Both the position numbers and the translations under genes were made by a program. From the NCBI GenBank assembly GCA_019113295.1, contig DXHR01000018.1, positions 186,001-250,000 of the forward strand: a stretch of DNA of 64,000 bases, written 5' to 3'. Of the stretch, positions 44,638 through 51,682 are shown in pieces. A model generated the notes under the pieces. That model was given only the letters and a program-made list of their open reading frames with translations. It had not been told where the DNA came from and ran no database searches. Positions within the stretch are counted from its first letter, which is position 1; every line of letters begins with the position of its first letter. The DNA comes from Candidatus Salinicoccus stercoripullorum. GTDB taxonomy: Bacteria > Bacillota > Bacilli > Staphylococcales > Salinicoccaceae.

Positions 44638-45492
44638 ATGAACAGCACAATCAAGGGGATCACAGCCCTGATCATTTCCTCTCTGGGTTTCAGTCTGATG
44701 GCGGTTTTCGTCAAATACAGCGGTGATCTGCCCACCGTCCAGAAAGTGTTTTTCAGGAACATCGTGTCCATGCTGATGGCACTCGGTTTTGTCATCTACT
44801 ACAAGGAGAAGTTTTTCGGTCATAAGGAGAACCAGCTGCTTCTCATCACCCGTTCCACTTTCGGCGTCATCGGTGTCGTGCTCAACTTCTTCGTCATCGA
44901 CAGGATGGTCCTCAGCGATGCCGACATACTTAACAAACTCAGCCCCTTTTTCACAATCATCCTCTGCGCAATATTCCTGAAGGAGTATGTACGCCGCTAC
45001 CAGGTGATTTCGATCATCATCGCATTTGCCGGAGCCATCTTCATCATCAAGCCGTCGATGTCGAGTGATACGGTGTACGGACTGATCGGCATCCTGGGGG
45101 CTCTGTTCGCGGCCGGGGCATATACGGTGCTCCGTCTCCTCGGCAGCCGTGAGAAGTTCTATACGACAGTGTTCTACTTCTCCTTCTTCTCATGCGCCGT
45201 CCTGCTGCCTTTTTTCATCTGGCAGTATGAATCCATGACCGCAATGCAGTTCTGGGCGCTGATCCTCTCCGGCGTATTTGCAGCCGTCGGCCAGTTCGGG
45301 CTCACAATCGCCTACAGTTTCGCGCCCGCCAGGGAGATATCCATATTCTTCTATTCGACAATACTGTTCACAGCCGTTTTCAGCATCGTCGTCTTCGGAG
45401 ATATTCCGGACACGCTGTCAGTCATCGGATACATTATCATTTTTGCCGCAAGCTACTATATGTACATGAAGAATAGACCGGGCAAAATATGA
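44638..45492 (+). CDS. DMT-superfamily (EamA) transporter
   Basis: 10-TM pattern; FFRNIVSMLMAL; PFFTIILCAIFLKEYVRRYQ. Confidence 0.88.
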   Translation: MNSTIKGITALIISSLGFSLMAVFVKYSGDLPTVQKVFFRNIVSMLMALGFVIYYKEKFFGHKENQLLLITRSTFGVIGVVLNFFVIDRMVLSDADILNKLSPFFTIILCAIFLKEYVRRYQVISIIIAFAGAIFIIKPSMSSDTVYGLIGILGALFAAGAYTVLRLLGSREKFYTTVFYFSFFSCAVLLPFFIWQYESMTAMQFWALILSGVFAAVGQFGLTIAYSFAPAREISIFFYSTILFTAVFSIVVFGDIPDTLSVIGYIIIFAASYYMYMKNRPGKI

Positions 45493-45506
45493 TGCCGCAG
45501 ACAGAC

Positions 45507-45534
45507 AAGCCGGTCCAATGGATTGGACCGGCTT
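45507..45534. terminator. Convergent terminator between DMT transporter and recQ
   Basis: aagccggtccaatggattggaccggctt. Confidence 0.8.
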
Positions 45535-45547
45535 ATCTTTTACGGCT

Positions 45548-47338
45548 TCATTCAGTCACAAAGATCCCTTCCCTGTGCGCTTCGATCGTTTCAAGGAAGT
45601 GCGGGCAGTAATGCTTCAGCTTATAGTTGCCGACACCGTGGATGTTCACCATGTCCTGTTTGCTCTCAGGCATCTTTTTGGCAAATTCCCTGAGGGTCGA
45701 GTCTGTAAAGATATCCTCTTCCGGCACCCCGTATTTATCTGCAAGCCGTTCCCTTGTACCGGCAAGTTTGCCAAACAGCAGTTCATTCGGGGAGGAAGCT
45801 GTGCTGATATCCACTTTTTCATTGAAGTGCTTTCTGAACGGCACTGTCATGAGTTCGGCATCCCCCCTGAGCACCGCTTCGCTTTTTTGAACGGTATAAA
45901 GACGCTCCTCCTCGATATGGAGGAAGCCCCGCAATATCAGCTCATCAAGCACGTGGCTGATTTCCCCCGTCAGATAGCCGTCCATATTGCCGAAGGCTTC
46001 CAGTTCCTCGAGGCTGTGGGAGGTGACATTCTCACTCATCTCGCCCCTTAAGACCTGGATTGCCTGTTCGCGGGTCAGCGGCAGTGTGCACCTTTTGATG
46101 AGTTCCGTCACTTCAGCCGCCTCGGCCGTCATATCATAAACACGGCCTTCATCCCTGCAGTTGGAGCAGGTGAGACATTCCTCCACATATTCGTCCGGGT
46201 CGAAATATTTCGTGATGAAGCTGCTCAGGCATTTCGATGTCCGGTTGTACTGGATCATCCTGTCGAGTTTTGCCCTCATATGATCCTTGTACTGGTCTGA
46301 TGAACTGGAACGGTCGATGAAGAACTGGTGGAGGTTGACGTCACGGGGGCTGGACAGGAGTATGCATTCGCTCACTCGGCCATCCCGTCCGGCACGGCCG
46401 ATTTCCTGATAGTAGCTCTCGATATCTCCAGGCAGGTTATGGTGGATGATGAAGCGGATGTCGGGCTTATCGATTCCCATACCGAAAGCATTTGTGGCAA
46501 CGGCAATCTTTCCGGCGCCCAGTACGAATTCCCGCTGGTTGGCGTTGCGCTCCTCTTTGCCAAGCCCGCCGTGGTATATGACATTATCCACACCATTGTC
46601 AGTGAGGAATAAAGAAATCTTCTCCACTTCCGCCCGTGTAGCTGCATAGATGATCCCGGCTTCACCGGGGCGGTCCTCTATATATGACAGGATGAACTGT
46701 TCCCGCTGATACGTCCTGTTCACACTGAGGTGCAGGTTCTCCCGCGCCACGCTGGTGGTAAAAACATTTTCCGTGTCGATTCCGAGAAGCTCCTGGATAT
46801 TTTCCTGGACTTCAAGTGTCGCAGTGGCGGTCAGCCCGATGGTCACTGCATCCGGGAGGAGCTTTTTCAATACAGGTATGATGCTCTGATAGCTCGGTCT
46901 GAAATCGTGCCCCCATTTGGAAATACAATGCGCCTCATCGAATGCAACGAGCGGCACATCAAGTCGCCTGATCAGATTCCTGAACTCTTCGTTGTTGAAA
47001 CGCTCCGGGGCAACGTAGAGGAACTGGTAGTCTCCGCGCTCAAGGTTTGCCATCAGTGAATCTATTTCCCTCTTCTTCAGTGTGGAGTTCAGGTAGGCTG
47101 CAGGAATGCCCTGGCGGTTCAACGATTCCACCTGGTCCCGCATCAGGGAGATCAGCGGGGAGATCACCAGCGTGAGTCCGGAGTATTTGAGCCCCGGCAC
47201 CTGGAAACAGATTGATTTCCCCGAACCAGTCGGCAGTATACCCAGTGTATTGTTCCCGGCCAGCACAGAGCCGATGATTTCTTCCTGTCTCGGTCTGAAT
47301 GTATCGAATCCAAAATACTGTTTTAGAATATTTCTCAT
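45548..47338 (-). CDS. recQ: ATP-dependent DNA helicase RecQ
   Basis: LPTGSGKSICFQVP, DEAHCISKWGHDFRP, QEIGRAGRDG, zinc motif C...CSNC, HRDC domain. Confidence 0.96.
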   Translation of the reverse strand: MRNILKQYFGFDTFRPRQEEIIGSVLAGNNTLGILPTGSGKSICFQVPGLKYSGLTLVISPLISLMRDQVESLNRQGIPAAYLNSTLKKREIDSLMANLERGDYQFLYVAPERFNNEEFRNLIRRLDVPLVAFDEAHCISKWGHDFRPSYQSIIPVLKKLLPDAVTIGLTATATLEVQENIQELLGIDTENVFTTSVARENLHLSVNRTYQREQFILSYIEDRPGEAGIIYAATRAEVEKISLFLTDNGVDNVIYHGGLGKEERNANQREFVLGAGKIAVATNAFGMGIDKPDIRFIIHHNLPGDIESYYQEIGRAGRDGRVSECILLSSPRDVNLHQFFIDRSSSSDQYKDHMRAKLDRMIQYNRTSKCLSSFITKYFDPDEYVEECLTCSNCRDEGRVYDMTAEAAEVTELIKRCTLPLTREQAIQVLRGEMSENVTSHSLEELEAFGNMDGYLTGEISHVLDELILRGFLHIEEERLYTVQKSEAVLRGDAELMTVPFRKHFNEKVDISTASSPNELLFGKLAGTRERLADKYGVPEEDIFTDSTLREFAKKMPESKQDMVNIHGVGNYKLKHYCPHFLETIEAHREGIFVTE

Positions 47339-47477
47339 GTCAAAACCATTCCCACCATATACCGGACAATGCCGGCATTCGTTTTTACTGATATACAATT
47401 ATACATTATTTAAGGAGCATTTTGTTGTTCCCGCGACCATTTTCCAGTATAAAATCTCCATTTCACTAATGAAAAAA

Positions 47478-47499
47478 TCCGGAACATTCCTGTTCCGGA
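47478..47499 (-). terminator. Terminator downstream of pxpC-like gene
   Basis: tccggaaca...tgttccgga with U6. Confidence 0.8.
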
Positions 47500-47511
47500 C
47501 GGAGTTTCATT

Positions 47512-48453
47512 CTACATTTTTTCTTTGACAAGCTCTTTTGACAGTTTGTAGTCTATCGCCTTGAAAAGACTTTTCACCCACAGATGATGTGCATACAGAT
47601 TGGCATGCGCGTCCGCTGCATCGATGACCTTGAACTGGATTTTAGAACCCGTACTCTTTTGCGAGAGTTTGTGCAGATGATAGGAAGGGATCGTGCCGAT
47701 CTGCGGTGCCGTCGTCACTTTGTTGAAATCGTTCAGTGCGAGCACCGGCCGGTTGTCTGCGATGTGCACACCGCCCTTTACGCCCGCATGCTCGATACCG
47801 ATATCCTGAAGCGCGATTTCAGGGCCGTCAACATAAAGTGCCGTCCTGTTCTTTTCATTCCTCACCGTATACTCTCCGCTTTCAAGCTTCTCATATACCT
47901 CATCCGGGATATCCGGACGTCTGACAATATGATAGATATCGGAAAGATAGACTTCGACGAGCGCATAAGTATCGACGCCCCAGTTCACCTCGCTCCGCCG
48001 CTTCATCATATTGAACAGTTCATCGTGATGTGCTGTATAGTCGCGGCACATGACGATCTCGTCACCGGATTTCATGACGTTCGAACCTTCAGTCTTCAAT
48101 CCCCCCGCCACCGCAAGGTAGATGCGGTTGCCTTTTTTCTGAGGGATGAATTCAAGTTCGTCGCCGCGGTCGAAAAGATAGATGCGGTTCAGGAATATTT
48201 CCCTGCCGCCGGACTTCCCTTTGAAGCCTGCCCCGCTGAAAGCGATGATCGTCGGTTCTGTAAATTTAATGACTGAATGCTGGCGCATCATTTCCACAGT
48301 CGGCACCGAACTGTCATTGCCCACCAGCTGGTTTGCCAGCTGGTGGGCCAGCCGGTCACATGCGCCATTGTATTCATTGCCTTTGGCAGATGCCTCCGGA
48401 TCCAGGGTCTGCAGGATTGTGAGCAGCCCGCTGTCCTGTACTATGATGCTCAT
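47512..48453 (-). CDS. Biotin-dependent carboxyltransferase family / 5-oxoprolinase subunit C-like (PxpC/KipA)
   Basis: VQDSGLLT, GNEYNGACDRLA, IYLAVAGGLKTE, GVKGGVHIADNRPVL. Confidence 0.85.
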   Translation of the reverse strand: MSIIVQDSGLLTILQTLDPEASAKGNEYNGACDRLAHQLANQLVGNDSSVPTVEMMRQHSVIKFTEPTIIAFSGAGFKGKSGGREIFLNRIYLFDRGDELEFIPQKKGNRIYLAVAGGLKTEGSNVMKSGDEIVMCRDYTAHHDELFNMMKRRSEVNWGVDTYALVEVYLSDIYHIVRRPDIPDEVYEKLESGEYTVRNEKNRTALYVDGPEIALQDIGIEHAGVKGGVHIADNRPVLALNDFNKVTTAPQIGTIPSYHLHKLSQKSTGSKIQFKVIDAADAHANLYAHHLWVKSLFKAIDYKLSKELVKEKM

Positions 48454-48707
48454 GCCGCCACCTCCATCCTGGAAAGGAATGTCCTGACTTCCTCTATCAC
48501 CAGATCACCAGGTTCTATTGTATTGTGCGCCTCCATCACTTTGACCGGCGAATAGAGGAACGTGAGCGTGTGTTCCGTCGTCTGCAATCCTTTTAAGTAT
48601 TCGTGCGTACCCTTTAGAAAGCCCTCCTCGATCCGCGCCCTTTCGGAATCACTGATGAGCCCTTCCTGCTGATACGTGATGTAGCAGTCTCCATTTGCAA
48701 AAATCAT
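48450..48707 (-). CDS. Short 5-oxoprolinase subunit B (PxpB/KipI) N-terminal-domain-like protein
   Basis: 85 aa, good SD (taggagga), ATGA overlap with pxpC-like gene; weak resemblance to KipI N-domain. Confidence 0.5.
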   Translation of the reverse strand: MIFANGDCYITYQQEGLISDSERARIEEGFLKGTHEYLKGLQTTEHTLTFLYSPVKVMEAHNTIEPGDLVIEEVRTFLSRMEVAA

Positions 48708-48728
48708 CTTTCTTCCTCCTATTTACGC

Positions 48729-48941
48729 CTAGTTATCCCTGTAGAATATCGCGAGTTCCCCTGCAACGAACTCTGTCATGCCGCTGATTATGAACTGCAG
48801 GACGACAATGGCGGCAATGACACCGACAAATGCGAACAATATGCCTACAATCCTGATGTTGTTCTCAATGAGATATGTCACCACAAAATGCGTGAACAGC
48901 ACGATGGCGACAACGAGCAATATTAAAAGTATAGTTATCAT
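48729..48941 (-). CDS. Small two-TM membrane protein, unknown
   Basis: MITILLILLVVAIVLFTHFVVTYLIENNIRIVGILFAFVGVIAAIVVLQF. Confidence 0.65.
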   Translation of the reverse strand: MITILLILLVVAIVLFTHFVVTYLIENNIRIVGILFAFVGVIAAIVVLQFIISGMTEFVAGELAIFYRDN

Positions 48942-48945
48942 AGTT

Positions 48946-49433
48946 TCACCCCGAAACATCCAAACTGATTTCAACCCATTCCTTCAGGCTGTTGATCATA
49001 TATCTGTACAGACCCGGCGTCCAATTTAGTGACAAGTTCACCCTTTGTACAGCCGCGCTCGGAATCACTCCTGCACTGAGCAGCGAGCGGCGCATCACAC
49101 CGCCGAGCAGTCCCCGGGAGAGCGGCGGCGTATAGAACACCCCGCTTCCTCCACCACCGGATTGCCGATATTGAATTCTGTCATACGGTGATTTTCATTA
49201 TAATACAAAACGACGGGGAATTCATCGTCTCCACTGTGATAATGATGCCTCACCGTCGTTTTATGGCGGAGAAATTCCGCCGGCGCAGTGATCGACCACC
49301 AGCGAGTTCCGCTTCCATTCGTGCAGCGTTTCCGGTTTTGTAATGATCATTTTGATATCAAAGGCGCTGCCTCCATGCAGCGGACCAGATTGTATGTAAG
49401 CGAGCCACGGTTGTCTATCATGAGAATATTCAT
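48946..49433 (-). pseudogene. Decayed pabA / pabC (pabB-C fusion C-terminus) remnant
   Basis: From ATG 49433: MNILMIDNRGSLTYNLVR (PabA/TrpG N-term) then frame breaks; later EFLRHKTTVRHHYHSGDDEFPVVLYYNENHRMTEFNIGNPVVEEAG / frameshift / VFYTPPLSRGLLGGVMRRSLL...YMINSLKEWVEISLDV (aminodeoxychorismate lyase C-term). Confidence 0.72.
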
Positions 49434-49628
49434 TGTTCACGGTTTTGCTTTGCATTTTATTTTCTACATTTTACCACAGAATGACATCATGCAAAAACAT
49501 GCTCCTCTCATTCCTATGATGGATGAAAAAATATTTACTGTATTGTACAATAGGTAACAGTACCTTTTCGGAAATCGAAATAAAATGTTCCGGAACAGAT
49601 AAAATCTTAAAAAGAAGGTTGAAATTTA

Positions 49629-50831
49629 ATGTCAGAACCCAAACAGAAAATATGGACAAAGGACTTCACCCTCATCGTCATCGCCAATTTCTTCATCTTT
49701 ACCGCGTTTCAGATGACGCTTCCAACCCTGCCTTTGTTTGTACAGGAAATCGGTGCAAGCGACCGCTGGATCGGTATCGTCGTCGGCATATTCACATTCT
49801 CCGCGCTCCTCATCCGGCCGACGGCGGGCAAGATGCTCGATACGAAAGGGCGGGCCCCCGTCTTCCTGACCGGTCTCGTCATCTTCGTCATCTCCATGTT
49901 CTCGCTCGCGGCCAGTTATACGATTGCCATCCTGCTGCTGGTCCGGATCATGCAGGGCGCAGGCTGGGGACTTTCCAGCACATCCTCAGGCACGATCGCA
50001 ACGGACCTTGTGCCGAAGGAAAGACGCGGGGAAGGACTCGGGTACTACGGCTTAAGCGGTAACATCGCCCTCGCCTTTGGTCCCGCCCTCGGACTCTTTT
50101 TGACAGACCATATATCATTCACGATGCTCTTTTCCATCTGTGGGATACTCGGGTTCATCGCACTCATGCTTGCGCTTAACATCAGGTACAAAAAGGCTGA
50201 GAAACCGGAACAGGATCCGAAGACAAAAGACACTTATGTCCCGCGTTTCGACATCGTTGAAAAACGCGCCCTGCCGGCAGCATCCCTCCTGTTCTTCATC
50301 ACCGTCACGTTCGGTGGCATCGCCACATTCCTGCCGGTGTACACATTCCAAAAAGGGTTCGATTCACAGTATATCCAGTTCTATTTCATGATTTATGCAG
50401 CATTCCTGATGCTCTCGAGACTCTTTGCCGGCCGGCTCTATGACAGGAGAGGGATCGCCGTCGTCTTCGTGCCGGGGTCGCTGTCCATCATCATCGCCAT
50501 GATCCTGCTCGGCTTCCTGCCGAACCCTGCATATCTGTTCATCGCAGCCGCACTTTACGGCTTCGGTTTCGGTTGCGTGCAGCCCGCACTGCAGGCGTGG
50601 GCCGTCAACCGTTCAGAGAACAACAGGCGCGGCATGGCAAACGCCACATACTTCTCCGCCTTCGACCTCGGTGTCGGATTCGGGGCGATGATGTACGGAT
50701 TCATTGCAGAATCATTCGGCTACAGCACCATCTACTTTACCAGTGCGTTCAGCGTCACACTGTCGCTCATACTCTTCATCATCATGATGAACCGGTTCAA
50801 AAAAGAACAAGCCAATGCATCGCGCATATAA
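49629..50831 (+). CDS. MFS transporter
   Basis: 12-TM; GKMLDTKGRAPVFLTG; ATDLVPKERRGEGLGYYGLSGNIALAFGPALG. Confidence 0.93.
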   Translation: MSEPKQKIWTKDFTLIVIANFFIFTAFQMTLPTLPLFVQEIGASDRWIGIVVGIFTFSALLIRPTAGKMLDTKGRAPVFLTGLVIFVISMFSLAASYTIAILLLVRIMQGAGWGLSSTSSGTIATDLVPKERRGEGLGYYGLSGNIALAFGPALGLFLTDHISFTMLFSICGILGFIALMLALNIRYKKAEKPEQDPKTKDTYVPRFDIVEKRALPAASLLFFITVTFGGIATFLPVYTFQKGFDSQYIQFYFMIYAAFLMLSRLFAGRLYDRRGIAVVFVPGSLSIIIAMILLGFLPNPAYLFIAAALYGFGFGCVQPALQAWAVNRSENNRRGMANATYFSAFDLGVGFGAMMYGFIAESFGYSTIYFTSAFSVTLSLILFIIMMNRFKKEQANASRI

Positions 50832-50845
50832 TTTCCCCATTTTTA

Positions 50846-50871
50846 GTTTAGTCCTCTGCATAAGGGGGAAC
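50846..50871 (+). promoter_or_regulatory. Putative sigma-B-type promoter
   Basis: GTTTAG-N14-GGGAAC, resembling GTTTWW-N12-15-GGGWAW, upstream of GlsB-like gene. Confidence 0.5.
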
Positions 50872-50934
50872 TTATTTACTAGAACAGAATTCTAGAAGTA
50901 GCCATTCTTCATTATGTTAAAGGAGGAAATGATA

Positions 50935-51192
50935 ATGGGTTGGATTATAACGTTGATCGTAGGCGGTATCATCGGTTGGCTCGCAGGTCTTATTCTAGGT
51001 AAAGATGTACCGTTCGGCATCATCGGCAACATTATCGCCGGACTCGTCGGCGCAGCCATTGCAAACGCACTCGGACTCAGCTTCGGACCGACACTCGGCG
51101 GCGTAAGCATCATCGGCGGACTGATCGGGGCAATCATCCTGATTCTGATCGTGTCATTCATCATGAAAGCAATGGGCGGAAACAGAGCTTAA
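50935..51192 (+). CDS. GlsB/YeaQ/YmgE family stress-associated small membrane protein
   Basis: GGIIGWLAGLILGKDVPFGIIGNIIAGLVGAAIAN. Confidence 0.9.
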   Translation: MGWIITLIVGGIIGWLAGLILGKDVPFGIIGNIIAGLVGAAIANALGLSFGPTLGGVSIIGGLIGAIILILIVSFIMKAMGGNRA

Positions 51193-51203
51193 TACGAACC
51201 ATA

Positions 51204-51236
51204 AAATCCCTCCAGGACAAAGTCCTGGAGGGATTT
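51204..51236. terminator. Convergent terminator
   Basis: aaatccctccaggac...gtcctggagggattt. Confidence 0.85.
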
Positions 51237-51241
51237 CTTAG

Positions 51242-51532
51242 TTAGAGACGTTCCTCTTCGCGGGTTTCTTTAATCAGCCAGCGATCCTTTTTTGAATCTG
51301 AGAGCGCACGCTCTTCCCGTTCCTTTTTCAACTTATCCAGTTCAATCTGCATCTGTTTATTCTCCAGAATGTAATTCTCCTGCTTCAATCGTTCCAGTTC
51401 TTTCTTCTCCTCAAGCTCCTTCAGTTCGAGCTTCTTGTCCTTCTGATTAAAAGTACGACTGATTGCATACAACGGTATGGAGAATACCATCACGACCGGG
51501 ATTGTAGCGACCAGAAACTCTAATATACTCAT
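51242..51532 (-). CDS. Hypothetical protein: one TM plus charged coiled coil
   Basis: MSILEFLVATIPVVMVFSIPLYAI + KLELKELEEKKELERLKQENYILENKQMQIELDKLKKE; flanked by terminator. Confidence 0.65.
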   Translation of the reverse strand: MSILEFLVATIPVVMVFSIPLYAISRTFNQKDKKLELKELEEKKELERLKQENYILENKQMQIELDKLKKEREERALSDSKKDRWLIKETREEERL

Positions 51533-51682
51533 ATACGTCCACCCCTCGTCCTATTAGTCATATTTTACCATACTCTTACATACAGATATCCTTCTTTTCA
51601 CAAATATATAAACCGGATCTTTAAAACGATATCCCCTTTACTTATAATTGATGTAATCATAATTTAGAAAGTCGGTGTTTAG

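Noticed and set aside
47478-49597. Repeated TGTTCCGGAACA-type palindromes as a dispersed repeat family
   Set aside because: One copy is part of a rho-independent terminator stem, the other is a 12-bp promoter palindrome; two instances do not make a family.
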